From: Erigeron canadensis
Lineage: Eukaryota > Streptophyta > Magnoliopsida > Asterales > Asteraceae
NCBI RefSeq assembly: GCF_010389155.1
Contig: NC_057769.1
Location: 34,271,548-34,335,547 of the forward strand
Reading direction: 5' to 3'
DNA length: 64,000 nucleotides
How positions within the stretch are numbered: the stretch's first letter is position 1; every line of letters begins with the position of its first letter. The notes beneath the pieces are model-generated. The model was not told where the DNA came from. It worked only from the letters and a program-made list of their open reading frames with translations, and ran no database searches. The position numbers were made by a program, and so were the translations under genes. Shown here in pieces: positions 35,657 through 47,634 of this stretch.

Positions 35657-36168
35657 ATTAGAGTAAAAAGATTAATAGATGATGAAATCATACTTGGTGT
35701 CGACTTTATTGTCCGATTTAGCTCTTTTCATCTCGAGATCTGAAAAAACAATAATTAACAAAATAAATACAAAACTCGATAGAGAAAATAATGAATATCA
35801 GCCAAATTGAAAGATTTTGACTATAAAACGAACGATTTTCGGGCTTCGATTTTGTGTAGACGATGTCGTTCGATTTTGGAGCTCCTCTTCGTTGCCATGT
35901 ACACGTAGGGCTTCTTTTGGGAGGGATTTTGTTTAACTACAAGTTTTATATATTTGTAACAAAATTATAAGACGACACGAAGGGATGACACACAAAGAAA
36001 ATGTATCCCGTGTTACACTATCTTTTTTTATGACACCAAAAATTGCGTCTCATAAACCCTTCTGATTTTATAAATTATGACAGTATTTTTATGACACACG
36101 TTTTTGCTTGTCATTAAAATGCATGTTTCATAATTTAGGTGTCATTAAAGGCTATTTTTCTAGTAGTG
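32890..36168. mobile_element. CACTA (En/Spm-type) element, 3279 bp, TTG target duplication
   Basis: The left terminus CACTACTAGAAAAACACCTT and the inverse of the right terminus (CACTACTAGAAAAATAGCCT) begin identically and continue as TTTAATGACACC. TTG lies on both sides (32887-32889, 36169-36171). Subterminal GATGACAC/GTGTCAT motifs are repeated in both ends, as in transposase-binding regions of this superfamily. No transposase is encoded. The core from about 33283 to 35500 looks like a later LTR insertion. Confidence 0.88.
33283..35500 (+). mobile_element. Probable solo LTR or LTR retrotransposon remnant nested in the CACTA element
   Basis: Starts TGTAACATTCC after an (AT)n run, the typical start of a plant Ty3-type LTR. 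The body has the texture of a long LTR: stop-rich, with short GC-rich segments such as GGCCGGGGCCTAAG and ACGGCTGACCGTGCTCAG. The open frame at 33378-33794 is antisense and not protein-like. The right end and target duplication were not found, so the boundary at 35500 is a guess. Confidence 0.45.
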
Positions 36169-36290
36169 TTGTCTGGGGGATTAGTGAATACCAAATAGTA
36201 CATGGGATCAGGAGGTTAGCATTCACACGTAGTAATTTTTACTTTTACATGCTTTCAATAATTTTTTTAATCCTTATTTGAATATATTAC

Positions 36291-36957
36291 AGTGACAATC
36301 AATGAGAACCAACTTAAAATGAGAACAAATGAGAACACTTAAAAACTACATTTTGATGCATTAAAAGTTCATAAAACTGACATAGTGCATAACTAATTAT
36401 CATTATTTAAGTGTTTAACAACACATTGATCCGTCAAAATAAAAAAAAATCACGTTTTTTGTTGGATGCATCATTTTGATAATATGCATCCAAGAAAGTG
36501 TTCAAGACGATGTGACAAAGATCAAAGCTTCAAAGGACAAAAGGCTGAAGATTCAAGACAAAAGAAGAAAAGCTTCAAAAAGAGTCTTCATCAAATTAAA
36601 GATCTTCAAGTCATACAACAACACTTTACCAAAAGCTATATTGCACACATCAAGGAGGAGAGTACATATTTCTGAAAATTCATTCCAAGACTTCAAAGAA
36701 AAGACTTCAAGATTCGAAGATTGAAGAATTCAAGACAAGTTCATACCTTCCGCATTTCAAAAGACAACTCTGATCTTTGATTCAACAATCCTCGAAGATG
36801 GATGCACAAAACAAAAAACGTGATTTTTTCGATTTTGAAGGATCAATGTGTTGTTAAACACTTAAATAATGATAATTTGTTATGCACTATGTTAGTTTTA
36901 TGGACTTTTAATGCATCAAAATGATGTTTTTAAGTGTTCTCACCAGAGTGTTACCCC
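36291..36957. mobile_element. MULE-like foldback element, second copy, with filler
   Basis: The left AGTGACAATCAATGAGAACC and right GTTCTCACCAGAGTGTTACCC arms match the element at 3401-3778 over about 150 bp each. The middle (about 36480-36780) is a purine-rich stretch (AAGACTTCAAAGAAAAGAC) absent from the first copy. It has two overlapping open frames of 69 and 82 codons without recognisable domains. A target duplication is not obvious. Confidence 0.7.
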
Positions 36958-39187
36958 AGTAGATAATATAAAAATACTTAAAATTTCTTTAGAAGAAAAT
37001 ACAAGTTTCCTTTCACATACAAAGATAAACATATGTCTAAATGCTCACTTGTTGACTTAAAATTATATGTGGTGGCATGAAAGAGATTATTCTGAAGCAT
37101 ATCCGTTGATACACAATAATATAATTAGATGATAGCGCTGACATGTAAGAATGATTCATTTCATTATGTAAAAAAAAAATACATATCTTCAGATAAAGCT
37201 TCATGCTACACGGAACAAAAACCTATTCTTTTTAATCATAACTCTTTTGCCTTGCCTTTTCACGATGTGATATATTATGTTAGACAGCATGACATACAAC
37301 TATTTTTCACGGCAAGTCAACATTTATTTCTAGACTATCCCCAACAAACTTGTACTCATGCCGGGAATTAAACCCTAAACTTCAATTTTAAAAAACGTAC
37401 GATATAATTTATCAAGTGAGATAATAATGTTACATTAGCATGACATAAAACTATTAGCTGATGAATCAAATTATTATAAGGCCCTTGATTAATAGAAAAT
37501 AAAAAAAGACATCTTGAACAAAAATTCAACTTTTGATACGGGTTGAAATGAAGGAATTTGGTAATGGCCTGTGCACTTCTTGGGTTTTGTATCGGTCCAT
37601 GTTCACATATTAAAGTAATCACAAAATTCATCCAAAATTGGGCTATATTCTTAAGGCCTTTCTTGTCACATTTGAGTATCCTTTCATAAAACTGGGGCAC
37701 TGATTATTATCAATCATTATGTTTTTTAGAGACTAGTCTTCTTAAGACAGAAATTAAGATACTGAAAGCTTTGATCACTTTATTTGACAATAATTATGGT
37801 TCATATCTTCAAACGATTTTTTTTTGGGGGGGTGGGCCTGTGAGGGAGGCAGATCAAATTTTATCAATCAAAAGGTGGGTATCAACATGATGGCCCATAT
37901 CTCTTTGGGCCTTCACTATCATTTGTTGTTCAATACTAAAAAAAAGAGTATGGTTTTTATTTTGTATGCCCAGAAAGATGTATAAACAAAGCTGAAGAAC
38001 TCTCTTGTAGCTTGTTTTCATATATACATTGATAAATAAATAGAAAAAAGACGTGGATTAAAAAGTTGTATGTGTGAAAAAAAATCAAAATATATTGAAT
38101 GTATTCATGTTCATGCATAGAAAACTCTCTTGCAAATATGAATATACGCAATGCCAATATCTTGAATTACATGTGTTTTTTCAAGGATTACTTTTATTAA
38201 TCACCTGTCTTGTATTATTAGCTAAATACATATATCGTGGTTCAGTGTTTTTCCGTAGGCTGTATCTAAGCTACGGGTGTCATAAGTTTAGGGTTTGATG
38301 TTAGCCCTCACCAAGAAATCTATATATATGAAGTATGTCCAACAAAACCGAACAATTCATAATCCTGCAAAGGGTGGCTCATGGCTTCTGAAAATGTCAT
38401 CTCTAACTCTCTAAGTATATACTTCGTAAGTCAATAAGAATTTGTAAGTATTTAGATAGCCCTGTCATGTTTAATGATATACTTATTTGCTAAATAGCAC
38501 ATAAAATTGCAGTTGCAACATAAGTAACAAAAGTTGAAAATTTTCTAGTGTACATCGAACTGATATTTCTGTATCTACAAGACAATTATATTATTCTGAA
38601 AATGATAATTTTATGATAAGTTGATAACTCTTAATTAGCATGTGGGTCAAAATGATTGTATGATACGAGTATCACTCCATTCAATAATAGCAGCCCAATA
38701 AATCAAAAATAAGCCCAAGATAGAACAGATGTTCCATTTATTTCTATGGACAAAAGTACATTATAGCCATCGGCTCGTCAGTAAAGAAGAGCTGATTTCG
38801 GCCCTCCCTTAACATTTTTCTCAATTTTTATTTTTTTGTATTGTAGAAGACACAAATGTATATATATTGGTAATCGATGTATGACTTAATAACGAGTCAC
38901 ATTGCTATAACTTCAAATTTATTTGGTTGTTTTCGGTAGTCAAAATATCGAACTAAAAACCTTGTTTGCCCTTTTATTTCAGCTTATAATGGGGGTGTCA
39001 TAACGGTTATAACACAAAAACCACTCATTTAGCAAGACACTGATTATATAGAAAACAAGATTAAAAACACGACCATTATTAATTAGGTCATAGAGCCAAC
39101 CTGGTCTATCTAACTTTTTATAGTACCAATTATAAGATCAAATTAAGGCATATGACTTGACTGTAAACGAAGCAAAGAAAGATTTTT
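36958..39187. other. Intergenic DNA
   Basis: AT-rich, no gene, RNA or clear transposon end recognised on either strand. Small open frames at 37129-37371, 37368-37700 and 38074-38298 look random. Confidence 0.5.
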
Positions 39188-39249
39188 TTTTGGAACATCA
39201 ATTTTATAATCTAACGGCCTTTCAGCGAATTACCGAAAAGACACAAAAA

Positions 39250-39540
39250 TTACATGAAATAAATGGGGCAGATTTGCCATAAGTTCCAGACTATACTATT
39301 TTTTTTACTACGACATTTGATCCAAAAATAATGAGAAGAAACAATTTCACGGAAAATCTCTAGGTTGGGCATGGTGATTCTTTTGAAAACAACACTGTTC
39401 CGATACTTCCATATTACCCACCACCAAGTAAATAAAATAGCTTCAACAATATTCTTAGCTTTCTTTGTCAGATGCATCCCCAATATCCGGTCGAAACATT
39501 CACTTGGGCCCCATCTTAGTATGGGACAGTTAATTTAAGA
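39250..39540 (-). pseudogene. LINE reverse-transcriptase C-terminal fragment
   Basis: The minus-strand frame reads WGPSECFDRILGMHLTKK, then EAILFTWWWVIWKYRNSVVF and FREIVSSHYFWIKCRSK, ending at a stop at 39250. The WW.IWK.RN block followed by F..I....F.W...R is typical of the C-terminal end, after the zinc-binding RVT domain, of plant L1-type LINEs and their gene-like relatives. Only this 3' piece survives; no poly(A) tail or target duplication was found. Confidence 0.6.
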
Positions 39541-40044
39541 TTTCATTCATATATTTGAATCAATTAATTTCTCTAATTTTTTTCCCGAACTTTAAATTAT
39601 GATACGACATCAGGAAAACTTAATCATGTAATAGTGAAGCCTTGCACGTACCATAGACAACGAGATACTGACCATGAGCCGTTACAAGTATTTGGAGGAA
39701 AAATCCTTAAACTTTACCATATATGAGGGTTTAATTTAAAACGTTGGGTAAAACCGGAGAGTTAATATACAGCCGAACCTCAATCATTCATCTAGCTTCA
39801 CGTACGACACTGAGAAAATATATAGTTTATTTTAAATTTTTAATAAACGGTTGGAAGTTGCACATGAAGGAACCTCATTGAAGAAGAGTACAAAAAGCAA
39901 TCTAGTTAAAGAATCAAATGAAACAAATAAAAAGGTGTATATTCCCCTTTAATATTATCTAAATTGTTCACATAATTTGACATTACATTGCATTTTTAAT
40001 AATCACCTGAGCATGGTTGACTCAATCATTACATCTTTAATATA

Positions 40045-40292
40045 CAAGCACATTATCCACGTAATGCGGCGGTGGTTGTGACGGCAACGGTGCAGTGATG
40101 GGGGCGACTGTTAGTGGTGGAGGCGGCGTCGAGCGGTGTAGATAGTTGATGTAAAGGTAATTGATGTAAAAGATTAATGAAGATATTTTGGATAAATGAC
40201 TGATTTTGTAATTTAATCATTAATGATATTTTAGATAATTCATGTATAACTTTTAAATTGAGAGGGTTGTTTTATTTATTAAATAGTATAAA
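40045..40292 (-). mobile_element. Non-autonomous Helitron, about 248 bp
   Basis: Minus-strand 3' end CGCCGCATTACGTGGATAAT then GTGCTTG before host T; 5' end TTTTATACTATTTAATAAAT (TC eroded to TT). Body similar to 9926-10156 (TAGTTGATGTAAAGGTAATTG, GAAGATATTTTGGAT). Confidence 0.65.
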
Positions 40293-42305
40293 AGTATATA
40301 TTAGGTGTGTATATGATAATTATGATTAATAAATAAAGATATTTTGAGTATAAAAAAGTACTAAATTTCTTAAAATAGAAGAGCTCAATATTCTTTATAA
40401 AAGGTTATAGATAAAAAACGATAACTTTTGAGCAATGCTACACTTACAAACAAGTTTTTACTAACAAAACTTACAAACACATGTGGAATCAATAACTACT
40501 AATAAAGTTATATGTATTTTTTCTTTTATAATTTACATTTTTTTTATTGGTCCATATGAATTTATAATTAGTAAACTTTTGTTTTTAACTATATCATTTC
40601 TCTAATTTTAAAACCTGTATGCATTTTTTGGAAACGGATTACCCAAATGGAGTTCGTATATATGTACCAAGTTTACTAAAAAAGATAGAAATGTGTTCGC
40701 ACAAAAAGGATGACACAAGCTAGAATTGAGGTTGAGGATTTGTCACGTAAATACATGTAACATTAATGTAACAAGCATATATATTCAATTCTGTTTCGCA
40801 ACAGAATACAAAAAAGTTATATCGATCATTTTTGACATATAATATACAGAAACTACAACAAACATATGTGTTAATGTATATATGATTACTGTATAATTGG
40901 TTATCTATATCTATACATATTTTTAACATAAATTATATACCCACATTACATATATATACATAATTTTTTTTTTAATGTACACAGAATATTTTTGACGCTC
41001 TCCACACTTAATTATAAGAACCAAACAATAAAAAAACAATAAATCTTAAGACATGATAATACATAAAGTTTTACTTAATTAGAAAATTAAAAGCAAGTCG
41101 ATCCAAAAGAAACTCTTTTTCAAACTTAACAAGTAGTTGATTGTAAGTTGGTAACAATAACAATACTAACTCAAATCATGAAGCTTTAATAAAAATTACT
41201 CGATCTATAATTAGATTGCTAATAATTATCGAAATGATAAGTATGCATCTTCGTCGACAATGAAAATTAAGTTACAATTGTTGTTAATATTAAGTTAATT
41301 TTAAAGATGGATGGCCAAATGTCAAGCTAGCTAGAAGTTATGAGAATTAATAGATCGAAATATAGTATTATGTTTGTTAAATCTAGCTATTTGGTAGAGG
41401 TTATTGTTTCCTGTAATGTATGTCAAGAATGAATTACATCCTTACAATTATTTGAGAGTTTGATGTAAGTGTTATATATAAGAAATTTGTTGGGTAAAAA
41501 AAATAAAAATTGTTTGAAAGAAAAACATATATCTCATGCATGTGTTGGTACTACTAACTCCCAATTCACAAGTCACAACCCATGATTCGATCTCCCTTAA
41601 TTACGTAGAAAGTTCATATATATTACGCCAAGAATCTTAATTCACATCTAAAAAGTCATTGTTTTCTGTAAGTTCACACACTACATGCATGCAACACCAA
41701 TACCATTACAACTCATACTATCAGGATATATGAAATCTTGTTGAAGCCACCGCCAATTATTTATTACTCTGGCTATTTACACAAAAATACAAATTAATTA
41801 TTTAATTACCACATTATATAATTTGATGATGGCGAAAACATAATATATATTTTTAAATTGATAATCTATTCATCATTGGTCTTCCACTAATCGGTTTTAT
41901 ATTAACATGAAAGGAAGAAGGTAAGGTACCACGTACTGACGTGTCTAAAAAAACATATGTGACCAACTTTTATTTTAGAAGTTGTCACATATATATATAG
42001 TGGAATGCTTCTTAATTAATTAGGTAAGATTTATCGGGGTGAATCATTTTTGTTTGTTTTAACTCAGAGCATTGGACTAGACACGTACATTAATTTAATC
42101 AAGGACAAATAACCTTAGTCGATTACTTGATTAGAATCACACACGACTGAATCTTTATTCTTTTTAACATAAGTTACTACAACCCGGATGATGATTTCTC
42201 TCTAGCTACATATTTGGCAAGTTAAATTCATTTTGGCGATATTTACCAAGACAAAAGATAATGCCACCCTACAAGTTTCAGTCCATAATGATGATGAGTT
42301 TATTA
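40293..42305. other. AT-rich intergenic DNA
   Basis: No coding sequence or clear repeat on either strand; several poly(A)/(T) and (TA)n runs only. Confidence 0.5.
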
Positions 42306-42784
42306 CAATGTTTTAAATACCGGTAAATACCAGCCGGTATTACCGGTACCAGAGACCACGCCGGTATTTTAAGTCCGGTATTTTTTCGGTATTTTCACTA
42401 TTTAATACCGACCGGTATTTCTGGTATTCCCAGTATTTTCCGGTATTACCATACCGGTATTTCCGGTATTTTCAAAAAATAAATTTTGATTTTTAAAAAA
42501 AATTATTTTTATGATACTTTAATGTTATTTTTTTGTTATTTGTGAACTTTAAAACCTATATTTTGTTATGAAATACATATTTGGTATTATTTTTGAGTAA
42601 ATTATAATTGCATTTTGACTATTTTTGTTAAATTGTAACAAGCTTTGTAGGATTTTACACAAAAAAATATAATAAATTAAAAATATTCGTACCGGCCGGT
42701 ATTTCCGGTATTACCGATAATACCGGTAATACCGGAAAATTTTTCCACGCCGGTATAACTAAAATATCGGTTTTTAAAACATTG
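42306..42784. mobile_element. hAT-like foldback element filled with CCGGTATT motifs
   Basis: Termini CAATGTTTTAAATACCGG and, inverted, CAATGTTTTAAAAACCG. GTTTATTA (42298-42305) and GTTTAATA (42785-42792) flank it, 7 of 8 identical. Many CCGGTATT/AATACCGG units occur at both ends around an AT-rich core of about 230 bp. No ORF. Confidence 0.75.
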
Positions 42785-43449
42785 GTTTAATAAAAAGATA
42801 CTCTACTTAATTAATTTGTTATGCTCCATTTATTAAGCTAATTGTTAATTAATTAGTGAAGTGGTTGGGTTAAGTTTTGAAGTGGGTATGCATTATCTAG
42901 GAAAGCCATGTGTATCAATCATATGATACTTCCATTAGCTTTTGACTTGTGTATAATAAGTCAACTAAATTATTTTGTATAAGCAGGGGTAAATTAATCT
43001 TTAATTGTCTGTTCATGAAATCAAATATTGTTGCAATTTATCTTTATATATTAGTATGTATAATTTCTTAAAGAATGCCAAGAAAAAAAAAAAAAAAAGA
43101 GGATGACACCACTCAAAAGTTAAAATTGTTCTCAAAGTTACAGTACGTGTATATATATATATATATATATATGATCACTTGTCGTAGTTATATATATTTG
43201 TCAAACATAGACATATGATTAAGTTTTGGAGTCGGTCGTTGATCGATAAGAATGTAATTGCTGAACAAAAATATACTATTCAAGATATAATAATAATAAT
43301 AATAATAATAATATTATGTTCGGAATGGCTGTATATAAACGTGTTAATTTATGATCGGTACACCATAATTTTCTAGCTGTATACCATTAAACGTGTTTTA
43401 TAGTGTTTTTTTGGTAAAATATTGTTAAGCAAATTTGAGAGTTATCTAT

Positions 43450-43728
43450 GGGTATGTTTGGTACAAAAGCTTAAAGCTGAGGCTGTAGTTAAGGGCTTGG
43501 GGCTGGAGCTTGATGTTGAGGCTAGGGGCTGGGGCTTTTTTTTCAACTCTCTTTCTACGAGCTTTTATTTTAAAGACCTTTTGGGGCTTTTAAGACTTTT
43601 CGGGGCTGGGGCTTTTGATTTCTTATGTATTACCAAACAAGGCTATAATTTTCAAATGAGCTTATTTTTAAAAGGTAGGGTCTTTTAAGCCCTTAAAAAT
43701 CCCTAAAAACCCCTTGCCAAACAGTCCC
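43450..43728. mobile_element. hAT-type MITE rich in GGGGCT
   Basis: Left GGGTATGTTTGGTACAAAAGC, right inverse AGGGACTGTTTGGCAAGGGG. Repeated GGGGCTGGGGCTTTT blocks and AAGCCC inversions. The 88-codon open frame at 43422-43688 lies entirely in this repeat and is not a gene. Confidence 0.55.
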
Positions 43729-43834
43729 TATATGTTAAAGTGCGCATAAATGGTTTTTTTCTTAAAAAGGCTTTGGGTTTGAGTCTCTTTGTTTATCTTC
43801 ATATTGATAATATCGGTAATTAATGTATTTTTTG

Positions 43835-44576
43835 AAGATAATAATCTATAATATAACTAAAATAAGTTGGGGGTACACTTGCACCTTTAATCCTCTTTTT
43901 TGAGCCTAAAACTCTCTACTTAGTAATTTTTTTTTAATTAATTATTAAATCTATATAAGTTATTAAATCTATATAATATTTTTTTTAATTAATTATTAAA
44001 TCTATCAGTTTCTTAGTCGACTTACTTTTATTCTATCCACACAAAAGGACAGCTACCTTGAACTTATGTCGACTTTACTTTTACTTAATTATAATATATG
44101 ATTTTTATAAAATATGTCCAAAACAAAATATATTTCTAACTAAAGGGTGAGTTTTCAGTACTCTTTAGCCTTTAACAAGGGCTAAGCCGCTACGAATGGC
44201 TTGCTGGCCTGTTAGGAGAGTGGAGCGAGTTATACACTTTTTGTTTCTCTTTTTATTTAACTAAAGTTGAAAAAATAAAAGTAAACTGGAATCAATATTT
44301 AGATGGAGTTAATTTTCATATATTTCTTCTTTAGCTTTCGTATTGATTAAGTTGTGATATTGGTCATACACTTTTTGTTTCTTTTTTTATTTAACTAAAG
44401 TTGAATAAAAAAGGTAAACTGGAATCAATATTTATATGAAGTTAATTTTTATATGTTTTTTTTTACATTTCGTATTCATTAAGTTGTGATATTGGTGATA
44501 CACTTTTTGTTTCACAATTATTATAGAATTTATATATCTTAAGATTACCCGTTCAATGGACGGGTCTGAGCACTAG
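43835..44576 (+). mobile_element. Helitron, 742 bp, both ends intact, with internal tandem duplication
   Basis: 5' TCTATAATATAACTAAAAT after host A. The 3' hairpin CCCGTTCAATGGACGGG is followed by TCTGAGCACTAG and host T. This is textbook A-T insertion with no duplication. No coding sequence. Confidence 0.85.
44233..44500 (+). repeat. Two 132-134 bp tandem units inside the Helitron
   Basis: TACACTTTTTGTTTC begins at 44233, 44367 and 44499. Between them lie two nearly identical units with AACTAAAGTTGAA, CTGGAATCAATATTTA and TTAAGTTGTGATATTGGT. The third start is truncated after about 16 bp. Confidence 0.85.
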
Positions 44577-44878
44577 TATGAAAATGTGGATCGGGGTCTT
44601 AACTATTGGGTGTCAAAGTTATTCGATTGTTAACAAATAACTCATCATTCCAATTAAAGATTTTGGTTGCATATGGTTAAAAAAAAATGATATAGGATCA
44701 CCTCTTCATTTAAAAGATCGGGCATCAATAATAGTACGGAGTAAGTGATAAAATGTTGTACTCGACACCAAACATCTATAGACATATATATGACTTGATC
44801 GATAGACTTCGAGATTTGTGATGGATTTTAATTAGTGTGATTTACTGTGAATTGAAGTTGAATACATAAAAGAAAAAG

Positions 44879-45130
44879 TCGCGCAATGCGGCGGTGATAA
44901 CAGTGACTGTGATGTGGTGGCATCGACGACCGGTGACAGCGGCGACAACCTTTGGTGACGGCAGATGTGTCAAGTGGTGTAGGTATTTGATATAAAGATA
45001 TTTGATTTGAAAGAGTAGTAGTTATATCTCTTAGAAATTTATGGAATGATTATATAAGTTATTTAATTAAGGGTAAAATGGTAATTTCACATGTCTTAAA
45101 ATTGTAAACTTTTCAACATATGAGTTATAA
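44879..45130 (-). mobile_element. Truncated Helitron, minus orientation
   Basis: GTCGCGCAATGCGGCGGTGA followed by a GTGACGGC-rich block and GTATTTGATATAAAGATATTT. Same order as other minus-strand copies, but the CTAG terminus is missing. Confidence 0.5.
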
Positions 45131-45142
45131 TTCTTATATAGT

Positions 45143-45398
45143 ACTCCCTCCGTCCCATTTTAATTGTCCACATTTGACTTGTCAAGTCTTATGTCTTCAA
45201 CTTTGACCGTAAATAGTTTTGTTTGTACTTTATAACACTTAATGTAAAATATATGAATGAATTGAGTTTTAGATATACTTTTCATTGATATAAATCACAC
45301 CAAATAATATATAACACAAACAAAGATATTTACGGTCAAAATTTAAAGAAAAAGACTTGAAAAGTCAAATGTGGACAATTAAAATGGGACGGAGGGAG
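45143..45398. mobile_element. Stowaway MITE, 256 bp, intact
   Basis: TA on both sides (45141-45142 and 45399-45400). The ends CTCCCTCCGTCCCATTTTAA and the inverse are perfect inverted repeats continuing through TTGTCCACATTTGAC. This is the common plant Tc1/mariner-derived Stowaway family. Confidence 0.92.
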
Positions 45399-45477
45399 TA
45401 GTATAGAATTATTTTAAGCCTAAATTTGTTGTTAAAAAATAAAAAGGTGTTGTATTCAATGATAGATGGGAAATGAT

Positions 45478-45636
45478 TAATCCTTCTAACAAAATGGCCT
45501 AAAAATCCTCCTAATTATTGGATGATGACGTGTGGAAAAATCAGGTAACAATATTAGGAATGAGAATTAGTGAATACCACATGTCACATTCTTAAAGTGT
45601 TAGAAGAATTTTTAGTCTATTTTATTAGGAGTACTA
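45478..45636. mobile_element. Small inverted-repeat MITE
   Basis: TAATCCTTCTAACAAAATGG at the left and inverse TAGTACTCCTAATAAAATAG at the right, each continuing with CTAAAAAT.CT.CTAA. The interior GATGACGTGTGGAAAAATCA is shared with about 30110. Superfamily unclear. Confidence 0.6.
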
Positions 45637-45962
45637 GTCAATTTTCCATGGTGAATCAAGCAAAATATATTTCTTGAACTAATTAGGTAATGATTAAGTG
45701 AATAATTGAAGTAGACTGAAAACCGGCGTGATTTTTGGGTCATAGCTAGGCTCATTTAAAATTTTATTATTTCACAAATCAATTTCTACAACCCACATGT
45801 AATGCAATTGCATTTTTAAACATTCTATCTTCTTTTTCTTACTTTTTTTTTTCACATTCACTTAAAACAACTCGAAAAGCAGTAATCTTATAGGAAAGCC
45901 AACTAAATAATCTAAATTTAGCCCATGTAAATAAAGTATAATCTGAACTCTACAAGTCTACG

Positions 45963-46391
45963 TACAACAAATATGTTATTTATTAACACTTACTTTTTTC
46001 ATACTTTTTAAAAATATTTAAAAAATTGTTAATTTGTTCATACTTATAAATGCGTGAAAAGAACTCACATTTAAAAGTGAGAATAAAGTTAAAAAATCAA
46101 AATCTTTTCACAATTATATATGTAGAAACAAAAAGTTTACATTTTCAAGTGTGTAAAAATATATAATTGTTTACACTTAAAAGTGTAAAAGTAAGTTGTG
46201 ACACCCAATTTCCTCACACAAGAGGAAGTGCGAGGAATTTAAGTGTAACAAATTAGCTATCAGACTTTTAAGTGTGAACATTTTATTTATACATTTATAC
46301 TTGTGAAAAAAGTATGACATTTTATATTTTTTTCACACTTTTAAAAAATGCGAGGAAATAAGTGTGAGCAATTGACAATTTTGTTGTAGTG
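45963..46391. mobile_element. Degraded CACTA-type MITE
   Basis: The right end ACAATTTTGTTGTAGTG is the inverse of a CACTACAAC-type terminus. A weaker counterpart TACAACAAATATG sits at 45963. AAGTGTGA/TCACACTT motifs repeat throughout in both orientations. The left CACTA bases are lost. Confidence 0.45.
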
Positions 46392-46412
46392 AAAGTTATT
46401 TTTAGCAATATA

Positions 46413-46443
<31 letters not shown>

Positions 46444-47634
46444 TTTCCTAGATGGAAAACATAGAATTGAAGCTAGAGGAAGAAGTGTGCCAGGCTTGCA
46501 CTCCAATCCTCCACAAGGTATCGTTATGGCATATATAAATAATAAGCAAGCAAGCTCCTCTTACCTGGGTTTACTTGAAAGCCAACCGATTCTCCACCTT
46601 TATTTGTATATATATTTAAACCAATTTAATAATGATACACACACACACTACATATATACATACAAACATTATCATAGGTATATAGAATAACTTGCAAAAG
46701 ATATCTTTACGTATGATTCCATCTCTCCTTCTCTCTCTAAATAATTAAAAACATACATTTTTCATATAAATACAACCCACAATCATAGAACTAATATAGT
46801 ATACAAGTAATTATCCAGCAATGATCTAGTTAAAGTCCTTTATTAGATCACAAATCTCTGAAGCTAGCTAGCTAGAAACATTTGAGATCGAAAAGTTTAA
46901 ACTTATTTAACTAGTCATAGTTTACATTGCCATTTGTACGTGCCCATGATTTTAATTAATTTGTTGCAAAACATTTTATTGAACAAAACTAAGGCCGGCA
47001 AACACTAACATTTTCACAATTTTTATTTTTCCATCACGTTATTGCCAAAGTTTATAATGTAATCGTTAACCATAATCCTACAAACTTTCTCGTAAACTTT
47101 ATATAAAATTTGTTTCCTTACTAGTTAATTTTAGAGTAAGAACATAACATGCAAGTAATTACCTTAGCATAACGACTTTAAGGTAGGTAATTAATTTCTA
47201 GCTTATGGCCGTTTGAGAAATTTAATTATACACACTTTATATATATATATACTCTATATATCATGTTTCAAGTTCATCTTATTTACAAAATAAAGAAGTC
47301 GTTTTATATCAATAAACTAATCGGATTGAAACTTTATATATATTGTAAGCCTTTCAACTAACTAAAAAAACAACTTTATTTGAAAGAAAGGAAAGAAAGA
47401 TCAAAAGAAAGGAAGATTAGTTGCCTTTTTATAGTAGCTTCCAAGGTTGGAAAGGCAAAGTTAGATTGGTGGATATACTCTCTCACGGTTACACTTCACG
47501 AGAGCGGCCCCTCCCTTACTCGATCTCAATCTATATATCTCTTTCTATATATATAATACTAAACTTCGACTTCATTACTTCTCTTACTCCACCTTTCTTT
47601 TTCTTCTTTCATTCTCTCTTTCTCGATCTCTCAA
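46392..47634. other. Upstream region of the ZAT gene
   Basis: (TA)n run at about 46407-46442, AT-rich DNA, then a CT-rich leader from about 47500. No well-placed TATA box could be singled out because of many TATATA runs. Open frames here lack family likeness. Confidence 0.5.

Noticed and set aside
43422..43688. 88-codon plus-strand ORF with leucine-rich text
   Set aside because: Lies within a GGGGCT-rich MITE; repeat-driven.
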